From the NCBI GenBank assembly GCA_963530895.1, contig CAUSFO010000008.1, positions 1 to 39,387 on the forward strand: DNA of 39,387 bases, given 5' to 3'. A model generated the notes under the pieces. It ran no database searches. It saw only the letters and a list, made by a program, of their open reading frames with translations, and was not told where the DNA came from. Shown here piece after piece: positions 31,704 to 39,387 of this stretch (position 1 is the first letter of the stretch; the number at the start of each line of letters is the position of its first letter). A program made the translations under genes and the position numbers. The stretch comes from JABCPE02 sp963530895 (GTDB taxonomy: Bacteria; Bacteroidota; Bacteroidia; Flavobacteriales; Weeksellaceae).

Positions 31704-32987
31704 ATGATGGAAAACAATAAAGAAAACTTGAAAAAAGCTGCTCTGGACTATCACAGAGCCGAGCCTAAAGGGAAAATCCAAATGGTGCCGTCTAAACCCT
31801 ATGCTACACAATGGGATTTGAGTCTGGCGTATTCTCCTGGTGTGGCAGAACCTTGCCTTGAAATAGAAAAAGATGCCTCCAATGTCTATGAATACACCTC
31901 TAAAGGAAATCTAGTGGCTGTAATCAGTAACGGGACGGCTGTTCTGGGGCTTGGTGATATCGGTGCGGAGGCTTCTAAGCCTGTGATGGAGGGTAAAGGG
32001 CTTTTGTTCAAGGTATTTGCGGATATCAATGTTTTTGACATAGAAGTTAATGAAAAAGACCCTGATAAATTCGTGGAAATCGTGAAAGCGATAGCGCCTA
32101 CTTTTGGAGGGATAAATTTGGAAGATATCAAAGCGCCAGAGGCTTTCTATATAGAAAAAAGACTGAAAGAAGAGCTGGATATTCCACTGATGCACGATGA
32201 CCAGCACGGAACGGCGATTATCTCCGCGGCAGCATTGCTCAATGGTTTAGAAATAGCAGGAAAAAAGATAGAGGACATAAAAATGGTGGTAAATGGTGCA
32301 GGCGCAGCGGCTATTGCATGTTCTAAACTTTACATAGAGCTGGGCTTGAAAAAAGAAAACATCATAATGTGCGACAGCAAGGGGGTTATCAGTCATAAGA
32401 GAACTAACCTTACGCCTGAGAAATTAGATTTTGTACAAAATACTGATGCGGAAACTTTGGATGAGGTTTTGGAGGGAGCGGATGTTTTCATCGGACTTTC
32501 TAAAGGAAATGTTCTAAAACCTGAGGTTTTAGCAAAAATGGCGGTGAATCCTATTGTTTTTGCATTGGCAAACCCTATTCCAGAGATAGACTATGATTTA
32601 GCAAAACAGACCCGCCCAGATGTGATTATGGCAACGGGAAGAAGCGACTATCCTAATCAGGTGAATAATGTTTTGGGATTCCCTTACATATTCCGTGGTG
32701 CGCTAGATGTACAGGCAACTGATATCAATGAAGAGATGAAAATAGCGGCGGTTCATGCCATTGCAGATTTAGCAAAAGAACCAGCAACAGAAGAAGTGAA
32801 ACAGGCTTATAATTTGGCTGAAATCAACTTCGGGAAAGATTATTTCATTCCAAAACCACTTGACAGCAGATTATTTGCAAAAGTTTCTACCGCAGTTGCC
32901 AAAGCAGCTGTAGAAAGCGGAGTTGCAAGAAAACCAATCAGCGATTTTGCGGAATATGAAAAGCAACTTTCCGAAAGGAAAAAATAA
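31704..32987 (+). CDS. NAD(P)-dependent malic enzyme without a phosphotransacetylase-like domain
   Basis: Cytoplasmic enzyme that converts malate to pyruvate and CO2 with reduction of NAD(P)+. The 427 residues contain the malic N-domain (S-L-A-Y-S-P-G-V-A-E-P-C near residue 40, with the catalytic Tyr), the metal site region H-D-D-Q-H-G-T-A near 167, and a Rossmann domain (G-A-G-A-A-A-I-A near 199). The sequence looks like the first half of MaeB, whose full form has a further 320 or so residues related to phosphotransacetylase. Here the gene ends at E-K-Q-L-S-E-R-K-K, followed at once by a terminator. The start may be either Met (31704 or 31707). Confidence 0.93.
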   Translation: MMENNKENLKKAALDYHRAEPKGKIQMVPSKPYATQWDLSLAYSPGVAEPCLEIEKDASNVYEYTSKGNLVAVISNGTAVLGLGDIGAEASKPVMEGKGLLFKVFADINVFDIEVNEKDPDKFVEIVKAIAPTFGGINLEDIKAPEAFYIEKRLKEELDIPLMHDDQHGTAIISAAALLNGLEIAGKKIEDIKMVVNGAGAAAIACSKLYIELGLKKENIIMCDSKGVISHKRTNLTPEKLDFVQNTDAETLDEVLEGADVFIGLSKGNVLKPEVLAKMAVNPIVFALANPIPEIDYDLAKQTRPDVIMATGRSDYPNQVNNVLGFPYIFRGALDVQATDINEEMKIAAVHAIADLAKEPATEEVKQAYNLAEINFGKDYFIPKPLDSRLFAKVSTAVAKAAVESGVARKPISDFAEYEKQLSERKK

Positions 32988-32998
32988 TTTGAAGTGTA

Positions 32999-33033
32999 AA
33001 AAATTCTCTTTTATTTATTAAAGGAGAATTTTT
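32999..33033 (+). terminator. Terminator after the malic enzyme gene
   Basis: AAAAATTCTC (32999-33008) pairs with GAGAATTTTT (33024-33033), extended inside by CTTT/AAAG. Confidence 0.8.
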
Positions 33034-33057
33034 CATTTTAAAATGTTAAATTTGCCT
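33030..33057 (+). repeat. Direct repeat copy 1: terminator tail plus -7 box
   Basis: This 28-base segment is 26/28 identical to 33601-33628. It contains the -7 box TAAATTTG (33047-33054). The two copies flank the lipocalin-like gene, and the second belongs to the leuS promoter. Confidence 0.65.
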
Positions 33058-33078
33058 AAAATTTTAAATTATTGATTT

Positions 33079-33557
33079 ATGAAAAAGCTTAATTATTTAT
33101 TGCATTATTTTCTTTTTTAGTGCTTAGTTGTAATAGGAGTGATGATATGCCTCCGCGCCCGCAGGATGATCTGATAGGAAGCTGGTCTCTTACAAAAACG
33201 AGATTGAAAGGGAATATGATAATACTTGGGATAAATACACCAATAGATATGGATGCGCCGATTACTCCTTGTGAAAAAAAGACAAAAACTACTTTTTTAC
33301 CAGGTGGTACAGGAACTACAGAGGTGTGGGCGAATCTATCAGGGAGCTGTGAAAAGAAAAGAGGTGGAAATATCACCTACACTTTTGACAAGGATACCAA
33401 AGAACTGGTTGTACATCTAGGGCCAGAGACTACTCGTTCCATAGTGAAAAAACTTACAAGTACAGAGCTGGAAGCAGAGGAAAGTGTTACTGATTTACGA
33501 GTAAGAGGATTCCTCTTTACAGGGACAGTTTATGTGACAATGAAAAAAAACAACTAG
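33079..33557 (+). CDS. Lipocalin-like lipoprotein with a frameshift in its signal peptide
   Basis: The ATG at 33079 starts a signal peptide (M-K-K-L-N-Y-L-L-H-Y-F-L-F), which hits a stop at 33118-33120. The lipobox (L-V-L-S-C) and the rest of the protein lie in another frame, open from 33120 to 33557. The frames join if the T6 run at 33113-33118 had seven Ts. The mature part (L-I-G-S-W-S-L-T-K, then beta strands to Y-V-T-M-K) has the lipocalin-like start common in small Bacteroidota lipoproteins. Causes could be a sequence error, decay or reversible slippage. It lies between direct repeats and appears inserted between the malic enzyme gene and leuS. Confidence 0.65.
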
Positions 33558-33577
33558 TTTTAAATTAAAATATTCAT

Positions 33578-33605
33578 AAGCCTTACTTTTTAGTAGGGCT
33601 TTTTC
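33578..33605 (+). terminator. Terminator after the lipocalin-like gene
   Basis: AAGCCTTACT (33578-33587) pairs with AGTAGGGCTT (33592-33601) with one G-U pair, loop TTTT, then Ts. Confidence 0.75.
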
Positions 33606-33628
33606 ATTTCAAAATATTAAATTTGCCT
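33601..33628 (+). promoter_or_regulatory. leuS promoter, direct repeat copy 2
   Basis: It contains the -7 box TAAATTTG (33618-33625), 21 bases before the leuS ATG. The segment is 26/28 identical to 33030-33057. Confidence 0.55.
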
Positions 33629-33645
33629 CTTTAAATCATCAGACC

Positions 33646-36465
33646 ATGTTTTACAATCATCAAGAGATAGAAAAGAAATGGCAGAAGTTCTGGGGAGAAA
33701 ACCAAACTTTCAAAAGCCAACAGCCGTCAGAAAGCAGCAAACCGAAATATTATGTTTTAGATATGTTCCCTTATCCATCGGGGGCGGGGCTTCATGTAGG
33801 GCATCCGCTGGGGTATATTGCGAGTGATATTTATGCCAGATTCAAAAGACACCAAGGGTACAATGTCCTTCATCCTGTGGGCTATGACAGCTTTGGGCTT
33901 CCTGCTGAACAATATGCGATTCAGACAGGGCAGCACCCTGCGGTTACCACTGAGGAAAACATCAATAGATACGAACAGCAGCTTAAAAAAATAGGTTTTT
34001 CCTTTGACTGGAGCAGGGAGATTAGAACCTCTGACCCAGCCTATTACAGATGGACGCAGTGGATATTCATAGAGCTGTTTCACTCTTGGTATAATAAGGC
34101 TACGGACAGAGCGGAGAACATTTCTACCCTTGTGGCTCATTTAGAAAAGTTCGGGACAGAAAACCTTGATGCCGTGCAGTCTGAGGAACTAAATTTCACT
34201 GCAGAAGAATGGCAAAACGCTTCTGAAGCTGACAAACAAGATATTTTACTGAACTACAGAATGGCTTACCGAGCAGAAACTACGGTAAACTGGTGTCCTG
34301 CACTCGGAACGGTTCTTGCCAATGATGAGGTAAAAGATGGTAAGTCAGAGCGTGGCGGATACCCTGTTTATCAAAAGAAAATGATGCAGTGGTCTATGCG
34401 TATTACAGCTTATTCGGACAGACTTTTGAGAGGGCTGGACTGGCTGGACTGGTCAGAAGCGGTAAAGGAAAGCCAAAGAAACTGGATAGGAAAATCTGAG
34501 GGTGCTTTGGTGAAATTTGGTATTAAAGGTTCTGATGATTTCATAGAGGTTTTCACTACTCGCCCTGATACTATTTTTGGGGTGTCATTCGTTACGCTTG
34601 CTCCAGAGCACGAATTGGTTTCAAAAATCACTACGCCAGAGCAGAAAGAAGCCGTGGAAGCCTATATAGAAGCCACTTCCAAACGCTCCGAAAGAGACAG
34701 AATGGCGGATGTGAAGACTATTTCAGGAGTGTTCACAGGGGCTTACGCAGAACATCCTATTACTAAAGAACCAGTCCCTGTTTGGCTTGGCGATTATGTT
34801 CTTGCGGGATACGGAACAGGCGCTGTGATGGCGGTTCCTGCAGGGGATGAGAGAGACTTTGCCTTTGCGAAACATTTTAATATTGAGATAAAAAACATTT
34901 TTGACAAAGATATCTCCGAGAAGGCTTTTACCGAGAAAGAAGGTATGGTTTATCAAAATTCGGAGTTTCTAAATGGTTGCGATAGTTATGATAAGGCAGT
35001 AAAATCCGTGGTGGAATACTTGGAAAATCATAAAGTAGGAAAATCCAAGATAAACTACCGCCAGAGGGATGCTATTTTCTCACGCCAAAGATACTGGGGA
35101 GAGCCTGTTCCTATTTATTATGAAAATGAAATGCCGTATACCTTGCCTGTTTCTGCGCTTCCGCTTGAGTTACCAGAAGTAGAAAAATACCTACCAACCG
35201 AAGATGGAGACCCGCCGCTTGGGAATGCTAAAAATTTCGCTTGGGATAAGGTTAATCAAAAGGTGGTATCTACGGAACTGATTGACAATCAAAATATTTT
35301 CCCGCTTGAATTGTCTACTATGCCAGGCTGGGCGGGTAGCTCTTGGTATTTCTTAAGATACATGAACCCAAATAACGAAGCTGAGTTTTGCGATAAAAAT
35401 ACATCGGACTACTGGGGGCAGGTAGATTTGTATATTGGTGGAAGTGAGCATGCTACGGGGCATCTGCTTTATTCTCGTTTTTGGACTATGTTTCTGAAAG
35501 ACAGAGGATTTATCAGTCACGAAGAGCCTTTCCAAAAAATGATAAACCAAGGGATGATTTTGGGGATTTCGGCATTTGTGTATCGTGTGGATGGAACGAA
35601 TAAGTATGTTTCAAAAGCACTGGCAAAAGATTACGAAACTCAAAAAATCCACATCGATATTTCTCTATTAAAAGGAACTTCGGACGAGTTGGATTTGGAT
35701 AAATTTAAGGCTTGGCGACCAGAGTTTAAGGATGCTGAATTTATCTTGGAAGACGAAAAATACATCACAGAAAGAGAGGTGGAAAAAATGTCTAAATCCA
35801 AATATAATGTAGTAAATCCTGATGATATTTGTGAAGAGTATGGGGCAGACTGTCTAAGGCTTTATGAAATGTTCCTTGGGCCGCTAGAGCAGTCTAAACC
35901 ATGGAATACACAGGGCTTGAGCGGAGTTTATGGCTTCCTTAAGAAGTTCTACAACCTTTATTTTGATGGGGATACTTTTTCGGTTTCAGAGGAAGAGCCT
36001 ACGAAAGAGGAGCTTAAAATCCTGCATACATTGATTAAAAAGGTGATTTACGATATTGAGAATTTTTCTTTTAATACTTCCGTGTCGCAGTTTATGATAG
36101 CCGTGAATGAATTACAAAAACTAAAATGCAATAAAAAAGCTATCTTAGAGCCGCTCGCAGTTTTGATTTCGCCTTACGCACCGCATGTTTGTGAGGAGCT
36201 TTGGAGTCTTCTTGGTAATTCAGAAAGTATAGATTTTGCACCTTTCCCTATTCTGAATGAGGCGTATTTGGTGGAAGATGAAATAGAATATCCAGTGAGT
36301 TTTAATGGGAAGATGAGGTTCAAACTTTCTCTTTCTGCAGAGCTTTCTAAAGAGGAAATTGAGGAAATAGTCATGAAAGATGAGAAAGTAATCCAGCAGC
36401 TGGACGGAGCTAAACCAAAGAAAATCATAGTGGTTCCGAAGAAAATCATCAATATAGTATCCTGA
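33646..36465 (+). CDS. leuS: Leucyl-tRNA synthetase (class I)
   Basis: LeuRS charges tRNA-Leu and edits mischarged products. The 939 residues fit the longer Bacteroidota form. The HIGH motif is in G-L-H-V-G-H-P-L-G-Y near residue 50, and the KMSKS loop is V-E-K-M-S-K-S-K-Y-N near 713. The CP1 editing domain lies about 220-430, with T-T-R-P-D-T-I-F-G near 305 and the catalytic Asp region A-V-P-A-G-D-E-R-D near 398. The C-terminal anticodon-binding and leucine-specific domains end in I-I-N-I-V-S. It is monocistronic, with its own -7 box and no obvious terminator before the exb operon. Confidence 0.98.
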   Translation: MFYNHQEIEKKWQKFWGENQTFKSQQPSESSKPKYYVLDMFPYPSGAGLHVGHPLGYIASDIYARFKRHQGYNVLHPVGYDSFGLPAEQYAIQTGQHPAVTTEENINRYEQQLKKIGFSFDWSREIRTSDPAYYRWTQWIFIELFHSWYNKATDRAENISTLVAHLEKFGTENLDAVQSEELNFTAEEWQNASEADKQDILLNYRMAYRAETTVNWCPALGTVLANDEVKDGKSERGGYPVYQKKMMQWSMRITAYSDRLLRGLDWLDWSEAVKESQRNWIGKSEGALVKFGIKGSDDFIEVFTTRPDTIFGVSFVTLAPEHELVSKITTPEQKEAVEAYIEATSKRSERDRMADVKTISGVFTGAYAEHPITKEPVPVWLGDYVLAGYGTGAVMAVPAGDERDFAFAKHFNIEIKNIFDKDISEKAFTEKEGMVYQNSEFLNGCDSYDKAVKSVVEYLENHKVGKSKINYRQRDAIFSRQRYWGEPVPIYYENEMPYTLPVSALPLELPEVEKYLPTEDGDPPLGNAKNFAWDKVNQKVVSTELIDNQNIFPLELSTMPGWAGSSWYFLRYMNPNNEAEFCDKNTSDYWGQVDLYIGGSEHATGHLLYSRFWTMFLKDRGFISHEEPFQKMINQGMILGISAFVYRVDGTNKYVSKALAKDYETQKIHIDISLLKGTSDELDLDKFKAWRPEFKDAEFILEDEKYITEREVEKMSKSKYNVVNPDDICEEYGADCLRLYEMFLGPLEQSKPWNTQGLSGVYGFLKKFYNLYFDGDTFSVSEEEPTKEELKILHTLIKKVIYDIENFSFNTSVSQFMIAVNELQKLKCNKKAILEPLAVLISPYAPHVCEELWSLLGNSESIDFAPFPILNEAYLVEDEIEYPVSFNGKMRFKLSLSAELSKEEIEEIVMKDEKVIQQLDGAKPKKIIVVPKKIINIVS

Positions 36466-36504
36466 TTTGATAAAGATTTTAAAATTTGGTAAAGTTTTTG
36501 ATTA

Positions 36505-36584
36505 TTCTATAAATATAGAAGCTTATTTTAATTAAAAAACATATTTATTTCTTAAAATTTTCAATTTTTGATGAAATAAATTTG
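36505..36584 (+). promoter_or_regulatory. Upstream region of the exbB operon: palindrome and -7 box
   Basis: TTCTATAAATATAGAA (36505-36520) is a perfect inverted repeat with 7-bp arms around two bases. The likely -7 box TAAATTTG is at 36577-36584, 65 bases before the ATG at 36649. The rest of the 183-base gap is AT-rich, without further clear signals. Confidence 0.4.
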
Positions 36585-36648
36585 TGTAGAACAAAAAAAA
36601 GTAGTTATTTTACGCAATCAAAAAAATAATTTATAATTTAGTTTAGAT

Positions 36649-37518
36649 ATGGAAATGAATGTTTCAACTCAAGAGCAACAAGTAGTTGCAAGAAAAACAG
36701 GAGGTCTTAACCCATTTTTAGTATTACCACTTTTATTTATAGTAGGTGTTTGTATTTATCTATTTATCTTTGGTAGTACAGGAAACTTTACTCATAAAGG
36801 TAAGGAAGTTAGTGGTGTTTCAGTAGCGTTTTTGGACATTCCATTAAAAGAATTGACACCTAAATCTGTTATGGGGATGGTGTATATGGGAGGTATGATT
36901 GTACCGGTCCTTATTACTTGTGCTATTACAGTATTGGTATTCTCTTTAGAGCGTTTATTCGTTTTGAACAAAGCGGAAGGAGCTGGGAATCTTGAAGCTT
37001 TTGTTTTGAAAATCAGACAATTGCTGAAAGAAAATAAAATTTCTGAAGCACAAGAAGAATGTGATAAGCAGAGAGGCTCTGTAGGAAATGTTGTTAAAGA
37101 AGCTTTGATAACATATAAGGCTTTAAGCAAGGAAACTACAATGAATAGAGACCAAAAGATGGCAGCCCTTAGTAAGTCTATTGAAGAAGCTACAACTCTA
37201 GAAATGCCTATGATGGAAAAGAATATGTCTATCCTTTCTACATTAGGAACAGTAGCTACGCTAATCGCGTTGTTAGGAACCGTAATGGGGATGATCGGTG
37301 CGTTCTACGCTCTAGGTGCTGGTGGAGGAACCCCAGATGCTGCGGCTCTATCTATTGGTATCTCTGAAGCCTTGATCAACACGGCATTAGGAATTGGTAC
37401 ATCTGCTCTTGCTATTATCTTATATAACTTCTTTACATCTAAGATAGATGGTATGACATTTAAGATTGATGAAATCGCAATGTCTATTCAACAATCTTTT
37501 GCTGAAACTCAAAGATAA
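36649..37518 (+). CDS. exbB: ExbB/TolQ/MotA-type proton channel subunit
   Basis: Inner-membrane subunit that, with ExbD, uses the proton gradient to drive TonB. The 289 residues have a hydrophobic helix at about 22-44, a second at about 82-108, and the conserved MotA_ExbB pair near 190-260. The last region contains S-T-L-G-T-V-A-T-L-I-A-L-L-G-T-V-M-G-M and I-S-E-A-L-I-N-T-A-L-G, the family hallmark. The cytoplasmic domain lies between. The first helix and loop are longer than in E. coli ExbB, as is usual in this phylum. It is first in the operon exbB-exbD-exbD-tonB. Confidence 0.94.
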   Translation: MEMNVSTQEQQVVARKTGGLNPFLVLPLLFIVGVCIYLFIFGSTGNFTHKGKEVSGVSVAFLDIPLKELTPKSVMGMVYMGGMIVPVLITCAITVLVFSLERLFVLNKAEGAGNLEAFVLKIRQLLKENKISEAQEECDKQRGSVGNVVKEALITYKALSKETTMNRDQKMAALSKSIEEATTLEMPMMEKNMSILSTLGTVATLIALLGTVMGMIGAFYALGAGGGTPDAAALSIGISEALINTALGIGTSALAIILYNFFTSKIDGMTFKIDEIAMSIQQSFAETQR

Positions 37519-37588
37519 TATTCAGCATTATAAAAAGGATAATAGATTTATCCAAAAGTATAGAAGTTTAATATAAAATAATATAAAA

Positions 37589-38182
37589 ATGGCGAAAGTA
37601 AAACCAAAAAGACACGGCGTATTGACTGATATGACCGCCATGTGTGATGTTACTTTCCTGCTTCTTACCTTTTTTATCTTGACAACGGAGTTTAAACAGC
37701 CCGATGTGGAGAACATTGTAACACCTTCCTCTGTTTCTAAATCGAAACTAACTGAGGCAGCAAATATAATGACAATTAGTGTAACGAAGGATGGAAGATA
37801 TTATTTTACTCCTACAGGTGACCCTAATCATAGAATGAAATTATTAGAGGCAATGGGAGAGAAAAATAAAATCAAATTTACAGATAAAGAAAAACAAATT
37901 TTTGCAAAAACTGAATTTGTAGGTGTGTCAGTTTCTCAGTTAAAAGGTTTTCTACAATTGTCTGAAGATCAGAGAAAAAATTTCAAAGGAGGTACAATTC
38001 CTTTGGATAGTGCAAATAAACAGTTGATAGACTGGGTGGATATAAATCGAATAATAAATAATGATGCAGCCCTTGCTGTAAAAGGAGATGGTAATGCATC
38101 CTATGACAAATTTAAGATTTTATTCGAAGGATTGAAAGAGATAGGGATGAATAAGTTTGTGTTGGTAACAACAGAGGAATAA
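37589..38182 (+). CDS. ExbD/TolR family protein, first copy
   Basis: The 197-residue protein has one N-terminal helix, with the proton-carrying Asp in M-C-D-V-T-F-L-L-L-T-F-F near residue 23, and a periplasmic domain. D-M-T-A-M-C-D-V-T-F matches the ExbD start pattern. The periplasmic part contains a lysine-rich insertion (about 75-120) and ends with the conserved F-K-I-L-F-E-G-L-K-E. It lies between exbB and a second exbD. The Bacteroidota Ton system commonly uses two ExbD-like proteins, which may form a heterodimer. Confidence 0.9.
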   Translation: MAKVKPKRHGVLTDMTAMCDVTFLLLTFFILTTEFKQPDVENIVTPSSVSKSKLTEAANIMTISVTKDGRYYFTPTGDPNHRMKLLEAMGEKNKIKFTDKEKQIFAKTEFVGVSVSQLKGFLQLSEDQRKNFKGGTIPLDSANKQLIDWVDINRIINNDAALAVKGDGNASYDKFKILFEGLKEIGMNKFVLVTTEE

Positions 38183-38198
38183 ACATAAAAGAATAAAA

Positions 38199-38738
38199 AT
38201 GGCAGAAGTACAAGTACAAGAAAAAGGTAACAAAGGAGGTAAAGTCCGTTCCAAAAAGAATAGTACTCGTGTAGATATGACACCAATGGTAGATTTGAAC
38301 TTCCTTTTATTGATGTTCTTTATGTTTACCACTACCTTTACTAAGCCTAATACTTTGGAATTAGACCTTCCTGCAAATCCTAAAAAGAGTTCTACAACAG
38401 ACAAACCACCTGTTATAGATTTAAGAAACTCTATTACATTCATTATAGGAAAAGATGATAATTTATTTTATCATCAACAGGACGCAAAAGGGCTTAATGA
38501 AAATACTCTTATTAAAACCACTTATGATAGAGAAGGTGTAGAGACAGTCATTGAGCAGGCTAAAAAGAATGCTATAAAGAAAGAGAATTTTACAGTGATT
38601 ATAAAACCTGTAGATGATGCAAGTTTTAAACATTTCGTAGATATTCTAGATGAATTGGAAATTACGAAAAGTGATCGTTCAGGTATTGCTGAATTAAAAC
38701 CTTTTGAAAAAGAGGTTTATGATCGAAAGGTAAAATAA
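38199..38738 (+). CDS. ExbD/TolR family protein, second copy
   Basis: The 179-residue protein has a basic N-terminus (K-G-G-K-V-R-S-K-K-N-S-T-R-V). A single helix follows, with the key Asp in M-V-D-L-N-F-L-L-L-M-F-F near residue 30, then a periplasmic domain ending F-V-D-I-L-D-E-L-E-I. It starts 16 bases after the first exbD and 18 bases before tonB, so the genes form one transcript. It shares only the general family pattern with the first copy and is not a recent duplicate. Confidence 0.92.
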   Translation: MAEVQVQEKGNKGGKVRSKKNSTRVDMTPMVDLNFLLLMFFMFTTTFTKPNTLELDLPANPKKSSTTDKPPVIDLRNSITFIIGKDDNLFYHQQDAKGLNENTLIKTTYDREGVETVIEQAKKNAIKKENFTVIIKPVDDASFKHFVDILDELEITKSDRSGIAELKPFEKEVYDRKVK

Positions 38739-38756
38739 TTTAAAAAAATAAAAATT

Positions 38757-39387
38757 ATGGCAGAAGAACAATTAAAATACACAGACTTCGAGGAGTTAGT
38801 ATTTGAAAATAGAAATAAAGCCTATGGTGCCTATGACATGAGGAAAAGTTATAAAGGTATCCTAACCAAAGCATTCCTTATAGGTGTATTGTTTTTTTCT
38901 GGTATCACTCTTCTATTATTGATGTATTTCAAGACAATAAAAACAGAAACGAAAGAAGATAAAGAAACAATAGTAGATCTTAAAGTTCTTGAAATACCAG
39001 GGGAAGAGGATGCGCCAAAAGATGATGAACCATTGGAGCAAAAGCAAGAACAAGCATTGCAGAGTTTGGATGATGTGGCGCCTATAACAGAACAAATAGC
39101 TACTGTTGCCCATGTAGTTCCTGAACCAGTGGAAAATCCACCAGTAGAGCAACCTGCAGCATCTAAAAGTCAAATGCAAAATAGTAATATATCTACAGAA
39201 ACCCAAGCGGGAGCTTCAGCAACTAACAATGCTCCGCCACCAGTACAAGGTGTAGCTGGAGGTACGGGAAGTCAGGCTAAGCTACCAGGAACAAATGTGG
39301 TAGATGGGCCTGTGGATCCTCCAAATAAAATTCATACTTCAGTAGATGTAGAAGCTGATTATGGTAATGGAGGATTGAACGGGTTTA
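38757..39387 (+). CDS. tonB: Energy transducer TonB, 3' end beyond the window
   Basis: The ATG at 38757 opens a frame that stays open to the window edge (210 codons seen). The start F-E-E-L-V-F-E-N-R-N-K-A-Y-G-A-Y is the hallmark of Bacteroidota TonB proteins. One membrane helix follows (about 42-62), then a Pro/Glu/Gln-rich periplasmic spacer (P-E-P-V-E-N-P-P-V-E-Q-P). The C-terminal TonB domain should lie beyond 39387. It is fourth in the exbB-exbD-exbD-tonB operon, 18 bases after the second exbD. Confidence 0.9.
   Translation, partial: MAEEQLKYTDFEELVFENRNKAYGAYDMRKSYKGILTKAFLIGVLFFSGITLLLLMYFKTIKTETKEDKETIVDLKVLEIPGEEDAPKDDEPLEQKQEQALQSLDDVAPITEQIATVAHVVPEPVENPPVEQPAASKSQMQNSNISTETQAGASATNNAPPPVQGVAGGTGSQAKLPGTNVVDGPVDPPNKIHTSVDVEADYGNGGLNGF

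Noticed and set aside
1..39387. Insertion sequences, prophage, integrase attachment sites or CRISPR arrays
   Set aside because: No transposase, integrase or phage-like protein and no regularly spaced repeats were seen. The only repeats are the short direct repeats and paired hairpins listed above.

Overview
The window is AT-rich chromosomal DNA that looks like a member of the Bacteroidota, most likely Flavobacteriia of the Weeksellaceae / Chryseobacterium type. The evidence is a Bacteroidota-style -7 box (TAnnTTTG) upstream of many genes with few Shine-Dalgarno sites, a long 301-residue NusB, a nusB-DUF1573-yajC operon, an ExbB-ExbD-ExbD-TonB operon, an rplM-rpsI-rpsB cluster, and many small SPII lipoproteins and outer-membrane barrels. 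The genus is inference. No rRNA, tRNA, IS element, phage gene or CRISPR array was seen.

Layout. 1-3310: an unrecognised 186-residue protein next to a TPR protein, convergent with a THUMP-type 23S rRNA methyltransferase. 3.4-9 kb: a lipoprotein, a ZIP metal transporter, aspS, a CPBP membrane protease and a second lipoprotein related to the first. 9.1-11 kb: rplM-rpsI-rpsB, with a structured leader before rpsB and a strong terminator after it. 11.1-12.8 kb: an AspT/YidE-type transporter. 12.9-16.8 kb: an M48 lipoprotein protease followed by a decaying locus of exported proteins with HExxH modules. 16.8-21.4 kb: a small membrane protein, the mlaE-mlaF-barrel operon, radA and an ACP phosphodiesterase gene. 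21.4-25.7 kb: an accessory block with two GyrI-like effector-binding proteins (one fused to an AraC DNA-binding domain), a membrane protein, a Crp/Fnr regulator, an exported Acg-type nitroreductase and an I9-like lipoprotein. 25.7-31.6 kb: nusB-DUF1573-yajC, a CapA-type lipoprotein, a TonB-dependent-receptor-like barrel and a small barrel. 31.7-39.4 kb: a malic enzyme without the MaeB C-terminal domain, a frameshifted lipocalin-like lipoprotein, leuS, and the exbB-exbD-exbD-tonB operon, whose tonB runs off the right edge.

How the genes fit together. The core genes cover translation (aspS, leuS, ribosomal proteins, the rRNA methyltransferase), envelope lipid transport (mlaE/mlaF), protein export (yajC) and outer-membrane energy transduction (exb/ton). 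The Ton system would power receptors such as the barrel at 28881-31028.

The most interesting region is 13771-16810. It holds a lipoprotein gene whose signal peptide and C-terminal zincin module are both out of frame with its body, then a small secreted protein. A second, scrambled module-plus-lipoprotein pair follows, with the catalytic Glu of HExxH changed to Lys. This looks like a polymorphic-effector-type cassette locus in decay. Two other accessory genes (149-709 and 33079-33557) each sit between direct copies of the 5' region of the next gene, which suggests gene gain by duplication-type insertion. The second of these also carries a frameshift in a poly-T tract inside its signal peptide.
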